This document shows positions 1 to 13,554 of a stretch of DNA of 64,000 bases, in pieces. Position 1 is the first letter of the stretch; each line of letters starts with the position of its first letter. Location of the stretch: positions 127,501 through 191,500 of the forward strand of contig JAODUP010000355.1 of assembly GCA_025642065.1 (NCBI GenBank), given 5' to 3'. The notes under the pieces were generated by a model. It was not told where the DNA came from. It worked only from the letters and a program-made list of their open reading frames with translations, and did not search any database. The DNA is from Paralvinella palmiformis. Taxonomy: Eukaryota; Annelida; Polychaeta; Terebellida; Alvinellidae. The position numbers were made by a program, and so were the translations under genes.

Positions 1-765
1 GTGTGCGTATATCTGCCCGAGTGCCAGGAGCTCGTTTGGCCGCTGCCCCACACAGTGCGCCGGTGGGCCGCGGCGGGTAGGGAAAAATTACCGTTTCTTT
101 GTTTGTCTGCCGCTCACCGTCCGCCGTTGGCCCGACAATAATTCACCGACGGCGATCATTAACTCCGGCGTCCGCCGCTCACAATACTCCCCTACCTTAA
201 TATATCACTGTCGATGGTTAATTAGCGAGTCAACATTTCCCGGCATTTCTGAACAAAAAACACGGCCCCGCGACGACAAACACTTTTAATGTTTTAATAC
301 GACTAAACACACCAGACAACAACTTATAGACGTCTTTATTTTCCGTAGACGCAGGCATCTGATGGATGTTTGGTTATAGAAACGAGGCCCGGAGCTGCGA
401 CATATGATTAAATACAATCTACATACGTTCGGTTTCGTCTCTTGGCGTAAACATCTCTCTGTTTTCCAACGCTAGCCCTGATGAATGATCCAGATGACGA
501 AGGCGCGGTGTTTATCCCCCGCTGCTGGGATACGTGTTAATATTCCAGAAGAGAAGCGATATACGCGTCACGTGTCTGAATACGAAAGGCCGTCGTTTAT
601 CTTTCAGCGTTCCTGATGAATCGTTCGCGTGCACGTGTAACCAGGATGTTTTCAAATAATATAGGCCAGTGGCATTTTACATACACACGCGCACACGCAG
701 AAAAACGCAGTAACAATAATAGTATAACACTTGTGCCAACGCCTTAATTATCTTTATAAACACAC
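1..765. other. CpG-rich unique sequence
   Basis: GC-rich with many CpGs near 1-200 and 440-620. No frame or motif I can support; it could be regulatory. Confidence 0.5.
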
Positions 766-784
766 ACTATCTCACACACACACA

Positions 785-857
<73 letters not shown>

Positions 858-877
858 GAGAGAGAGAGAGACACACA

Positions 878-924
<47 letters not shown>

Positions 925-939
925 GAGAGACACACACAA

Positions 940-999
<60 letters not shown>

Positions 1000-1042
1000 A
1001 GAACACACACAGAGAAGGGGAGAGAGAGAGAGAAACAGACAT

Positions 1043-1099
<57 letters not shown>

Positions 1100-1128
1100 C
1101 AGAGAGAGAGAGAGAGAGAGAAAGAGAA

Positions 1129-1172
<44 letters not shown>
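766..1172. repeat. Compound (CA)n/(GA)n microsatellite, 0.4 kb
   Basis: At least seven alternating blocks of CA and GA repeats with short interruptions. All frames across it are low-complexity artefacts. Confidence 0.98.
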
Positions 1173-1173
<1 letters not shown>

Positions 1174-2046
1174 TTATTATATTAGTTATTGACGTCAGTT
1201 TCCGTTTTCTTATCGGGGTCGTTGGGGGGGGGGGGTGGGTGTCGAGCGGGATAAGCGTTTGTCGGGAACGATTCAGTGAAGCATAAAACAAGAAGATCAC
1301 CAAATAATAGACTATCCCATTCCGGATGCTTCAGAGAAGCGATTCATCAAGGACCTATCACATCTTGATCCCGAAGATAACTAACCAGCTCTCTATACAC
1401 GACATCTGATCCGCTCTCCTGCGTATGTTCGTGTTAGAGTGTCGGTGGCTAGATACATAAGCGTGCGTGCATATGTGCGTGCGTGTGTGTGTGCGTACAT
1501 GGTGCATGCTTGCTTGCATGCATGCGTGTGTGCAGCTTCAGACAGCTGACCGATTTGTCGTCTACGACATACGACTGAGTTTTGCTTGTAAACCGCTGTT
1601 CCCATCAAGGTCAGTGAGAAGGTCAAGTATCCGGACGATCACATACAGGAAGCGTCCGGAGACTAATAACCTCTTTATTAATGCCATCTGGCGGCGCATA
1701 TCCCGATTCCATGATTCATCCGTGTAACACCAGACGGAAGCCGAGTGGGTCCTACTTCCAACCTTACCGCGAACCTTCGGCAACCCGAGAACCTGTTATT
1801 TCGCCATCGGTGGTGTCTCGTCACACCTGATTGGCGCATCTCACTGGCGTCGACCCGTTACCAAGGCAACATATTTCTGGATCGGATCCGATTATTCGAT
1901 CATGGTCGATATTTCACGAACCTCGTTACTATGGAGACTGGAACCCGGTGGTTCCTCTAGAGTCGGTATTGGGCAATTATATTGGTGGTGAGCGGTTCTT
2001 CGTGCGTGCGTCGATACGGTGATCTGAGTTGGAAAAGTAGCCGGTG

Positions 2047-2375
2047 AATGAATGAGTGAGTGAGTGAGTGAGTGAGTGAGCGTGCTCGCGCGCGCGAACG
2101 AATAATCAATCTTAAAAAGTAAGCCAGCCACTCAATCATTCATTCATTTCAGTCAGTCAGTCAGTCGATCAGTCAGTCAGTCAATATAGCAGTCAGTTAG
2201 TCAGTCACCAGGTCAGTCAGTTAGTTAGTAGATTAGTCAGTTAGTCAGTAACATTTTATGTTTACATCAAGCGAAGAAAAGAAATTGGTGTCTTCTAAAC
2301 CACGAAGTCGTAGGCGATAGAGAAAGACGGACGGACGGACGGACGGACGGAGAGGACGGACGGGGAGGGGGAGGG

Positions 2376-2410
<35 letters not shown>
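2047..2410. repeat. Tetranucleotide repeat cluster
   Basis: (GAGT)n at 2047-2085, CGCGCG at 2086-2096, (CAGT)n at 2149-2240, (GGAC)n at 2325-2352 and (ATAG)n at 2378-2409. Confidence 0.95.
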
Positions 2411-3245
2411 AAGTAGACAGCAGAGAGAATCCCAAACCTCACACACGCGCCCAGATCCCGGATAAACCTAAACTCACAAAACATAACCACCACACCTCGA
2501 CTAGTGTCATTTTCGGGCCATCGACATGTTGAGCTCAGCTCAACACAGCTAGCTAACCTTACACTCAAGGAAGAGTGATTACATAACAGCTGATTGTATA
2601 GGAAGTGTCGGGCCCAGTGGTATCACCCATCACACCCCCCCCCAAACACACACACACACATCACAGAATGTGGATCCAGATCATAACAACAACAACTCGG
2701 CGGCCAGGTGGTCCGAGAACAGCAACATCCGAGCGATCCCGAAAGCGCAATAACGCCAATAACAACAGCAACAAGAACAACAACGCCAAGCAAGCGGCGT
2801 CAACAACAGCAACACCGGACGGACGAAAAAACGCCGCCTCTGGATCAGCTGAATGACATTTCGCCTCCCCGCAGCGTGATCCCTGTCTGACGCATCAACG
2901 TAACAAATATCCCCGAAATGTGGCCACCAACATCAAGGTCGACTGGTCCGTTGTGTACACAGTGCCGACGGCGTGAATCCCGGCTTTGTTACCTGTACTC
3001 GGAGCGAGCAAAAAGCCTCACAACACGTGGACTGTAATAGTTGGCGAGCGAGCGGCGTAATGCCCGCCCGCCCGCGCACGAATCGCCTGGAATACGTCGT
3101 ATTGGTAACAACGGATCCCGAAGGCGATTTACACTCACTCGTCCGGTCGGGTCGATCTCAAGGTAGTGACGCTGTCGGGATAGCTGGGAGTGGTATAACG
3201 GTATAGGTAAGGGGTCAGCGTTGTTATGTAAACAGAATGGCCGCC

Positions 3246-3246
<1 letters not shown>

Positions 3247-3276
<30 letters not shown>

Positions 3277-3554
3277 TGTGATTTCGAGGTTGCTGGCTAC
3301 AGTGCGGGCAGCTATTTGTATAGCATTCTATGACTAGGATAGGCTGATTGCCATACGTTAGCTGTAGGTGGAGAGAGAGAGAGAGAGAGAGAGAGCTGTA
3401 GGTAGCTAGGCTGGTGTTGTTACGTGGATGAGGTGAACAGATCAATGGATGTTAAGTGGTCGACGCTGATTGAGTACAGACATCTTCCGGAGTGGTGTCG
3501 ATCCGTCAGCCGCCCGCCGCCAGGGTGCTCTGATGTAAGACTTCTGGCGAACAG

Positions 3555-3585
<31 letters not shown>

Positions 3586-3590
3586 ACGAG
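3247..3590. repeat. (TG)n, (GA)n and (TG)n microsatellites
   Basis: (TG)n at 3247-3276, (GA)n at 3370-3395 and (TG)n at 3556-3583. Confidence 0.95.
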
Positions 3591-3913
3591 GATTCTCCAC
3601 CAAAAGTATATGTCTATTTGTCGTTCAACACACAACTCTCGTATAACTCTAGCTCAACTAGAAACAGATTTTAAGTTCTTTCCTTTTATTTCCGTCGTTT
3701 GACATACATATAATAATTATCTTTAATAAACATCTCCTTGGTGTTATTCTGTTCCCCACCAAAACCCAAACTGACCAAGCTTTCTCCACATAACAACTGA
3801 TAAATAGGGCTTGATGAATAAACATTATATGCTAATTAGTAACGAATACTGTTTATCAGATCACCCTCGCCTGTTCGGTATTAAACAGTATACTTTCAAA
3901 CAGACTGAGTGAA

Positions 3914-3917
<4 letters not shown>

Positions 3918-4001
<84 letters not shown>
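3918..4001. repeat. (TA)n(GA)n compound microsatellite
   Basis: (TA)n directly followed by (GA)n, in that order on the plus strand. Confidence 0.97.
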
Positions 4002-4003
<2 letters not shown>

Positions 4004-4333
4004 CATACCCCGCCCTAAGTCATTAATTGGTTCCACAAGCGGTGACGTTGCCCAGTTTTTACGCAAATCGGACATAATGCCTTAAAAATACCTTTCGATG
4101 TAAATATTTTATACTATACACTTTTTTGTCTTTAATGTGTTTTAATGTGTTTTAAATTGTTTAGTTTTTTTGGCTTCTTTTATCCTCTCTTGTCAATTTA
4201 TTTATATCAGATCTTTAGGTGACGTAGCTGAGTGGCGTAACGTCAGACGTAATGATGAACTGAAGTTTACTCTAAAAAGTGACATACAAGCGAAAATGAC
4301 GTGGGCCGAAATGAAGAACAGTGGAGTATTACA

Positions 4334-4335
<2 letters not shown>

Positions 4336-4428
<93 letters not shown>

Positions 4429-4445
4429 ATATGATGACATATATA
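4336..4445. repeat. (TA)n array
   Basis: Two blocks of TA repeats shifted by one base near 4370. Confidence 0.97.
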
Positions 4446-5395
4446 TGTTTGCATTACATATTTCTGTATAATGCACACAATACACCTGCTGTATTATAAA
4501 CCAAACGATTTAATTGGCCGATCCTTTTGATCATACCGACATCAGTAGCCCGGGATCCCGAGGAAGTCGATATCAAACAATAAACAATGAACCAAGATGG
4601 CTGAACGATCGTCGCTGAGATAACACAACAATAACTCGTCCCCTCGACCGAGTCAACATTCCACGGGATCAATTAACATAACCCGACCGACTCCATCCCA
4701 ACCGGTCACACCTTTTTAACATAATTCTCGATCCGGAATTAGCATTCTCCTCTAACATGAATTATCCGCCCATACCGTTTATTCCGTCCGCTTCAATCGG
4801 CCGAATCCCGTTATATTTCGTGGGATCTCTCGGTTCACCTCGTTCATATAATCAGTCCGGGCCGATTCGCCCCCCGGGTACGGTTTATCTTGTCGCCTAT
4901 AAGGACGCAACCGACGCGGAAGAGGCAGCCAAGCGAGGAATTCAGCCGATGCCGGGGCTTCCTCTTCCTTCTTCCCGTCCTCCCGTTGCCTGCCCGTCTC
5001 GTCCGACGGGAATATTGGCAGACGATCGACCGTGTAATGGTTAATGGCGTCCGGTATTTGGCGGGAGGAGTTTCATTAACTCGGTCCGAAATGCGAGCCG
5101 TAGCCGAACGAGTGAGAGTACCCACTGACGGCTGTTACATAATAGGACAAATTGCGTTGTCGTAAAATTAGCAAATATATGCTATATGGGACCGCCTCCC
5201 TCGGCGGTGATGAGAGGGGGCGTCTCCTTTTCCCCCCAAGGAAGACAAAAATACGAAGTACAAACATGACATCCGAATGTGATTGGGGAAAGTTAGACAG
5301 CAAGGGGGGATGGATGGGCGTGATAAGGACGTTTTGGAAATATAGTTAATTAAATGTATGTATGAAGCACTGATGATGATGATGATGACGAATTG
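4446..5395. other. CpG-rich unique sequence, no supported gene
   Basis: Overlapping open frames of 60-95 codons on both strands at 4757-5349, without acceptors, donors or family motifs. GC-rich composition explains the open frames. Confidence 0.45.
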
Positions 5396-5397
5396 AA

Positions 5398-5553
5398 CAT
5401 GACGAGTGAGTGATCGTTTTGATTAGCCGAATATCCAAGGAACCCCCCCCCCCCATACACACACACAGATACGAGTCGAATTATAACCCACAAACCTGGA
5501 TGCTGGTACGCAATGCTCTACCCACCGTGCCATCAGAACGTCACGATTACACG
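5398..5553 (-). mobile_element. tRNA-derived SINE B, copy 1
   Basis: Reversed: TGATGGCACGGTGGGTAGAG (A-box), ATCCAGGTTTGTGGGTTATA (B-box side), and a GATCACTCACTC tail. Second SINE family, defined by CACAGTGGTTAGAGC-like heads and (ACTC)n tails. Confidence 0.6.
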
Positions 5554-5559
5554 TCACGA

Positions 5560-6631
5560 TTACAGAAACAAATGGGATTCGAACTCTGATACATCGGAAG
5601 GAACACCCGATTACACTGCTATATAACAATCGTGTTATCCGCCATTTTGAGTTTTATTAACATAATTGTCTATTTAATTTTTTTCATGAAATATTTGCGA
5701 TTCATAACTGTTGCGCAAAAAAATCTACCATAGTCGTGAATAGTAACTCTTGGCCAAAAGTGATTTGGTGCTGCTCTGACGTCCTCTAGCGGCGACCAGG
5801 TTAATTAACTGGCACCTGGACCGCTAAATGACAGTTTAACTGCGATGTATAGACTCCCCTGGGTGGCGCTGAAATATTATAACGATGATCCAGACGTTCA
5901 GGATCAGAGTGGCCATTGGTCAGCAGCATGAATGGATACAAGCCGCTGGCCGCTGGGCGAGTCCGGAAATAGATAAACTGGTCAGGATCCTGGTGAGATT
6001 ACCCCCTGGATCTGACGGCTGGCCGAAGGAGATCTAACAGGTCAAAGGTTAACCAAATCTTATCACGTATTTAACCGGTGGTGCCCAGGGGATGCGACCA
6101 GCTGGCGTTAAAGGCCAGCTGGCTCCGGCGCCGTCGACTGGTCAGAGGAACACCACCTGTTGCAGCTGTCCGGATCACAAGACGGCCACGCTGATGGGAA
6201 CACATAATATCGTATCCAGAGCTCGGCGTGTGATGTTCCGCGCATGTCGGGGATGCCTGGATCGTTGATTTTGGATAGGCTTTTTCCCCCGCAGCCGAGG
6301 TCCTCGGCACAGGACTTGCTATGATTCTAGAGCTAATCCAGAACAGTAACAACAGCTCCATGCTTTGCAAACAAGCCATTATTTTTCTTATACGAATGGG
6401 ATACGATGACTTTTATAACTCGCGGGTTTACGGTATCATCATCCAGAACTTGATATCTTCAACAGATAACACAGAAAATTATCTTCTTAGACAAAACTTA
6501 CTCATTTATTTGGATCAAAGAATAAACTAATAAATATAATAGTAAATATTAGTAAATATATTAGCAAAAAGAGTAAACACACACACGCATTTATACACAT
6601 AACATGAACATAGTATAAGGAGCATTTGGGG

Positions 6632-6688
<57 letters not shown>

Positions 6689-6797
6689 ATTCAGACACAC
6701 ACACACACACACACACACACACTCATACACACATTTATTTATTTATTTATCTTGTATTTATTAATTTTTATTCATAGTAATATATAGAGTTTTGCAG

Positions 6798-6878
<81 letters not shown>

Positions 6879-8040
6879 ATAAATAGTTATATTTAGATAG
6901 TTAATTAGCCGAAGAGATCCAGAATAGATTATCCACAGAGATCAAGACAAAATTAGGTTAGTAACCTGGTTAACCTGGGCGTCGCTCTTCCCATAACGCG
7001 ACGATCGGCTGGGGCGTAGCTGACCCGAAGGCACCGTGACACGATGGCTGGAGACCATCCGGGAGATCCGTATTACCACGTGGATAATGATAGCCGACGC
7101 TGCAGGAGACGGCAACGCGGATGCCGGCAGGACGTAGACGGGCAGCGGCTCGTAAGACTGTGGATCCAGACAACGGAGCGCCGGCGCGGCTGACATGATG
7201 GAATGGCCAAAGGGCACAAGGTCCCGCACCGGAGAGGCTCGAATTTAAAACAGTTTTTTTGCTAAATGGACATAAAATCTTGACAGATGGCCGAAGATGT
7301 CCCCTACGTATCAGTGTCACTGGCAGGGATGAGCTGGCGGGAGAACGGCCACCGCCGAGGATCGAGTTGCCATTATTTCTCAAACAGAAAACAGACAACC
7401 GCGGACCATCTTCCCCCTGCCGCGAACTACGGGGCGCGTTGTTATATTAATCCAAGGTGTGACGGTTGTTAGAAATAAGGAAAACATTGCCGAAATAATC
7501 TGTAAATAAAACTCCATTCGTAAATGGTTTTTAACGCCGAGAAGAACGGGCCGAAAACGAAGATCAAATATCGACTAGATTTCCACTACGTTTCCACGTG
7601 AGAACGACTTCCAGCGGAGTGATGGCGGTAAATCACGTTTTTAGTGATTTGCATCGACTGACTATTCATGTCCGACTAGTGGTACGGATAGCTATATCGT
7701 CTGCGAGAGATTCCCCGGCGGTAATCCCAATATCCGTGGCGATATAAACAAAACGCCTCGTAATGCAAGCAAATAACTTAAAATCAAATATAAATCGGCA
7801 TCGATAAATCAGGATACATCTTTCTGTTTTCAATCGTTTCCTGGCGTAGTATGCTTCCAAATGTAGCTCGTTATCTTTTATAAAACTGGTAAAACGTTAA
7901 CACAAATTCGGAATTTATGATTCATCGTTGCTTTCTAAAAGAAATAGAAGCTTAAAAAAATAATTCTTCAACATTTGTACTCAAGTTTTGGGTATTTCAA
8001 CCTGATGTTCACTGTACGACAGCTTTCAGTTGCTCCCATA
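5560..8040. other. Intergenic, partly CpG-rich
   Basis: Apart from microsatellites at 6.6-6.9 kb I see nothing definite. 6060-6320 and 6970-7440 are GC-rich with chance frames. Confidence 0.45.
6636..6880. repeat. Two (TA)n(GA)n arrays with (CA)n between
   Basis: (TA)n(GA)n at 6636-6689, (CA)n at 6695-6722 and (TA)n(GA)n at 6800-6877. Confidence 0.97.
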
Positions 8041-8110
8041 TCAAGGACCTGTTATCTATTATTATTATTATTATTATTATTAGTAGTAGTAGTAGTAGTA
8101 GTAGTAGTAT
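8040..8110. repeat. (ATT)n(AGT)n array
   Basis: ATT repeats switch to AGT repeats near 8082. Confidence 0.95.
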
Positions 8111-8418
8111 TGACCTAAAACGCAATTTCATGGTTTTAACCGAAATAGCCCTTTCAATGATATTTCGCTGTAAAATACGATGTGCTCAGGCTTGAAATGG
8201 CTAGGAATGCCAGCAACTACAAAAAATAAAGTGCCATCCATTTCTGGTTTGATAACAAATCATTCTTCATACATCCAAACTGATGAAACCCTGTCCATTT
8301 TGAATGGTGAAGAAAGCAATGGTTGCTCTGAAATGGTGAGAAATAAGTATGAAACTTACAAAAGTCGTACAAATGACCACCTACATACAACACAGCGGTC
8401 GATTAATAACAATCAAAA

Positions 8419-8437
8419 CATGCACACACACACACAC

Positions 8438-8471
<34 letters not shown>
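8419..8471. repeat. (CA)n(GA)n compound microsatellite
   Basis: CA then GA on the plus strand. Further copies of this order are at 10965-11010 and 21567-21620. Confidence 0.97.
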
Positions 8472-8473
<2 letters not shown>

Positions 8474-9757
8474 TGGTATGTCAGGAACTCTACCTGTCCA
8501 TACTAGACCATCACACAGTATGACGGAACATCTGGAACAATGGACTTAACCTTGGGCATTGTAATGAGATACACCAACACCGGATAGGGGAAACGCTGGA
8601 GCCCAGAAGCAACCATATCATCCAGTCACCAAACGACTGCTAACTGGAGTCATTCGGCACCAGAACATAGATATCAACCTTCTCTGACAACGCGATGTAA
8701 ACAATTCGAGAGATCTGAGGCTATTGACACAGTCTCTAACAAAGGACGATTCTGATTGGCTGTGACGAGGCACGTGATCTAGACGATGCAAATCAACCAC
8801 TACACGACATCCACAGCAGAGGTCAAACGTCAAAGGGCACAGAAGTCATCCCTAAATAACATCCAACGGCAGTTTGAACTTCGACAAGATGTTTGAAGAA
8901 TCCGTTTTTGGAGCCCACGAAATTTGGGCCAGTTCACGTCTCAGCTGGGGGGTTGTCGACCTAATTCCGGATCCGAACAGGTGTTTCAACCTGTCGTAAT
9001 AATAAACCTGTGTGAATACGTCCCAACGTCTGAATGACGTATATACCTGCATAAACAAAATACCAATTAAAAATCAATCATCCCCGGCGTCCTTAACGAC
9101 CTAATAAATGATACTCGATTTTTAATGACGGCAATTAATTAACACCAAGCGGCATCATCTTCATTTTCATCCCCCATCACCATTGTCCCAACAAGTTAAT
9201 TGTACTTCGGAGACGGCCCAGTATCCATTATGTACGATTATGAGGCTCTTCCGGTGGAGATTGAGCTGTCCTTCAGACGAGAGCCGAGGGCGGTCTCCCT
9301 GGAGACTAATTATTATCGCGGCACGTCCTCGCCTTGTTTACACTGATCCCGGCTCCGGCTAAGTGATGAGAACAGGTGAGAGATGATGTCTAGAACAGAG
9401 GACAGCAATCCATCATCGAGATCATCACCGTGACAACTTTATCGCCGCGCTTGGCGTAGATGGGCCGCGTTTAAACCCGCAGAGATAAGCGTACACCGCC
9501 GCCTTCGTATGGAGGCGCGGCGAGCGGCTTAGCTGAGAAAACGACGTTGATACAGAGTTTACCGGGGGGTGGAAGCGTGGATCTCTCTTCATCACCGCGG
9601 CCGTATTGATAGAGCGCGAAGACATTTTATTCAAAAGTCACGGTTTCGGGTCCTACTGCTAGCATTAGAAGCGTTGCCAGCTGTTATCAGCTTCACGTAG
9701 CGCGTAAACAATCTCTACAGTATATGAGTATGTCCAATATGTAAATAGTAATTTATG

Positions 9758-9950
9758 GTGAGTGAGTGATTGAGTGAGTGGTTGAGTGAGTGAGTCCTTT
9801 GTTTAGCCTCAACACTGGTCGCACCTGGGACAAACGGTCGACGGGTGATTGACTCTTTGTGGAAAAAATCACACGAAACTCGGGTATGCGTCGGATCCGA
9901 AACTGGAAATTTGCAGTGTAAGGCTCTAACCACTGTGCTATCGGGGACCT
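9758..9950 (-). mobile_element. SINE B, copy 2
   Basis: Reversed: CCGATAGCACAGTGGTTAGA head, a GATCCGACGCATACC-type stretch and an (ACTC)n tail on the far side (GAGT repeats on the plus strand). Confidence 0.7.
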
Positions 9951-12308
9951 CAGCAATTTACCATGAAAATAGTTAAAGTAATTTACGAGATCCAGACGTT
10001 ATACACCGGACATGGCAAAAAAGACGAATATCTAATGAACTAAGGAAATATAAAGATGTTTATGTCCCGATAACTAGCCAAGTGACGTATTCATAAGCCG
10101 CGGATTCAAACGTGATAAGACGTATATAGAAGCCACTACGAGATAACATTAATCATATTTTTGAACGTCAGTCACCTGTTGCCGTCATCACGGTGACAGC
10201 GTGTGACAGACAGACGTTCATAATTATAATTCTGTGTAGCATAGCATCAGGTGATCGGGTCGTAAATCAGACTCGATCCCTTTGTGATAACGTAAATCAC
10301 GTATTGGTGTTAAAAGCGGTGAAGTCACCTGCTACAAGGGTCACTTAACAAGGCAAACCCTCACAGCTTGTTGTCACCCGGCGTGACAACGAGTTGAGAC
10401 AGAGAACCCCCCCCCTTCCCACCTCGATGACTATCTTTAAATGCGGCCTTTGATCTCCGATTGACGAGTGAATGAATTCGGACTGGACTGGATCGGGCGG
10501 AGAGCGGCGGTCGGTTACGGGCGCATCAATGTTTATGTTTCGGTGCGAGCGAGCGCGCGCGCGCCTGCTCCGGTGAAGAGATTAACTCGGACTCGGCGAG
10601 GATATGGTTTATTGTCACAGCGGGATGCGAAAAGATCAGACATCATCAAATGCCTCGCTAATAAACACGAAAGATAGACGGGTTACGAACATCACTCATC
10701 AATCCTCCCAGTACAGCTATATACACCCACAGGAAAAACCGGCAATACGTCAAACTGGAATATGATCCTGAATAATACCCCAGGATGTTTGATTCTCAAC
10801 CGGACCACGTTTCCGGCATTTTGAAATATATGTGTTCTGGATTTACAAGTCGGACTTATTTGTTACGATAAGGTGACATTCTCAAGTATTTATATTGTTG
10901 TATTGTCTTCTTGTTGTTGTAGGTTTAACACTCAAAGTAACATAAATAGATCGATGTCATTCATGCACACACACACACACACACACAGAGGGAGAGAGAG
11001 GGAGAGGGAAATATTTTCCGCATTAGTAATTTTGATTTATGGTGTTCTTTCTGGTGTGGCATTTTTACGACATATTAGACCAAAATATACTGACCAGTTA
11101 AGACGACGATAATTTATAAACATAAATATTTTATCAATGTATAGTTGTTAGCCGTTTCTTATAATCTTACTATAAACTAGTCGTTTATCGTACTTCTGAA
11201 ATAATCCACAAACTTCGTGAGCGATTCACTACACAACTTTGCTAGCCTCACTTTTTACTCCCGAAATGAAAAGCAAATTAAGTAAATGTTGCTGATACGT
11301 TGTATAAATCAATTGCCAAAAGATGTCACATGTGTGATACCAATTCCCACGACGTAAACAAACGACTCGGTACGAATTACCTACCAGTCATGGACGCGTC
11401 CACAGCGGATTATTGGCTCGTAATTCGTTCGACATAACAAATGAATCGACTTAATTAACGTCAGCCTCATCCGTCCACCATCATCGCACACGCGCACGGG
11501 CACACACGCACGCTCGCGCGGTTCCGACTTATCACCGCTGGCATTCATTATGTAAATGAGTTCAATGGATGAACAACATTGGTCATGGCTGTCACACGGC
11601 TCAGATCACATCGAAACCACAAACACTAAACCGGCCAATCAACGAGCCGCTTGTCAGTATAACCGGCTGTACTAATTACCACTGTAACACTTAGTCTACT
11701 AGGTGCGGGGTGTCTATCTTATGATAACCGGCTCACGACGCCATGGAGAATCACAGATTGGATGAGAAGATAAAATACAAGACAGCTAAATCAATAGCAC
11801 ATTGCCGACACGTCGTCCAGTTGAGAGACCGCCCTGCAGCCAATATCGAGACTTATTCTCGAACTGCTATCCCAGGAAGTGATTTATTTTAACTCGTCTT
11901 GGTCACATATCACTGAATTCTTAGAATCTTTTAACAAACGTTGTCTCTAAGATGGAGTCAAGAGATAGATACACGCTATGAATATATTACTGAATCTCTA
12001 ACAGAGATAAGCCATTAATCGTTGCACTATGTAAGAGCCACGTGAAAAACTAGATTTTATTAATCGGAATATCGCCAATATATTAACATATTTAATCATT
12101 ATAAATGTATATTTCCTTGTTTCACATGTAATGGACATAACGATTCTGTTAAGAAATAAAAATATTATATAAATTAATTTCTGATGACTATTTTCTATGT
12201 AAATCATCTTTAGTAATTTGATTATTTATTACAGGTCGTAGTCTATTGTGTACGTATTGCATTGGGATATATTAGTATTTGTATGAAATTTATTATCAAT
12301 TTCCAGAA

Positions 12309-12312
<4 letters not shown>

Positions 12313-12346
<34 letters not shown>

Positions 12347-12485
12347 TATTTTCATGTAACTTACATTTTTATAAACATTATCTATGTGTTTGTGGGAATA
12401 AATTATATGAAATTATTATAATTAGAACCTGTTTATAATATATATATATATTTTAATATATATATATATATATATATAATATATT
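12313..12485. repeat. (TA)n arrays
   Basis: At 12313-12345 and, interrupted, 12438-12482. Confidence 0.95.
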
Positions 12486-13240
12486 TAGATATATTCAACT
12501 TGTGACTGCCATGTTATAAAAGCTTGTTATTTGTCAGTGTGTCATGGCTTCATACTTTCTGGTGTCAAATACACACAGGTTTTTCTAATAAATCCACCGA
12601 TCACCTCAGGTCTAACACCCAGCGGTGATGGAGGTCACCTTGTCGACATTATAAACTAGATATTTGACAGGCGTGAAGATAACACTGACAGAGGTCAGCT
12701 AATTACTAAATAAACTAATTAACACGGAAAATCATTAACACGGTGAATGTTGTATAACAGTTTGTTTTTCGTTAATGGTTAACAAGTAGTGAAATCGGGG
12801 GGGGGGGGAATGAATGAACCTGTTGGCAGGTGTTGGGAGGCCAAAATGTTTTTATGCATATGTCTGTGTGTGCGCGCGTGTGTTTTCAATGATTGACTCA
12901 CTGATTAATGGATCGAATGGTTATATTGAATGAGTAAGCTAGTGTGCATGCATGCGTGTGTGCGGTGTGTGCGTGTGTGCGTGATACAAAACGCAGATAA
13001 CAGGATGAATGTTGTTTAACGACACATCGGCACAATTTAGGCCATTCAGTGTCCTCGCAGATAACAGCTATAATTCTGTATTAGCAACTTACCTAAATAC
13101 AGTACTCAGGTTTAATCAGTGAATCATGATGGTATATAGACAGACCGCGCGCAAGTGACGAAGAAACGTGTGCACGGAAATTGACGGCGCGCCGCCATCT
13201 TATAAGAAATCGGAGCAGGATTTATTCCCAATCCATCGAC

Positions 13241-13440
13241 ATGCAAGACACGTCGGATATCTTCGCCGAGACAAAGAACGACACCGAACGCGTAGTCATC
13301 GGATCACTCATAAGAAAGGAATGCCAACATTCTGTCGAAAACGCTTTATCAATCAGCCTCCTACAAGCTTCCGGAGATCCCGATGACCCGACCGATGACC
13401 TGGATCGCGCCGAACACGGAACGCGAAACGGCGACAACAG
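13241..13440 (+). CDS. Unidentified possible first coding exon
   Basis: ATG opens 66 codons plus two bases and stops at a CAG|GTGAAA donor-like site. The peptide begins M-Q-D-T-S-D-I-F-A-E-T, has a Leu/Ser patch S-I-S-L-L-Q-A-S, then an acidic D-P-D-D-P-T-D-D tract and N-G-D-N. GC-rich third positions and a reasonable start make it more coding-like than its neighbourhood. I see no downstream partner exon with matching phase before 17 kb. It may be a transcription-factor N-terminus or chance. Confidence 0.22.
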
Positions 13441-13554
13441 GTGAAATGGATGAGTGAAAGACGCCGCTCGCAGCGGGATAATTATATAATAACCATCTGA
13501 TTCCAATTTATAACTCTCGGCGCAGCAGATCTGGCAAACATTTCTCCATTTTTT

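Larger units (their letters stand above)
8472..13240. other. Intergenic stretch with SINE B copy 2 and microsatellites only
   Basis: No supported gene. 9060-9660 and 11380-11700 are CpG-rich and could hold regulatory elements. A short tract near 13010 (ATGTTGTTTAACGACACATC) recurs near 18265 and may be a SINE tail. Confidence 0.45.

Noticed and set aside
731..1303. Long frames of His/Thr, Arg/Glu or Ser/Leu/Cys-Val repeats
   Set aside because: Pure translation of a (CA)n/(GA)n microsatellite on both strands.
4757..5349. Several overlapping frames of 65-95 codons
   Set aside because: Open on both strands because of GC-rich composition; no splice sites or family motif.
6071..6379. 102-codon minus-strand frame
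   Set aside because: No recognisable domain; CpG-rich chance frame.
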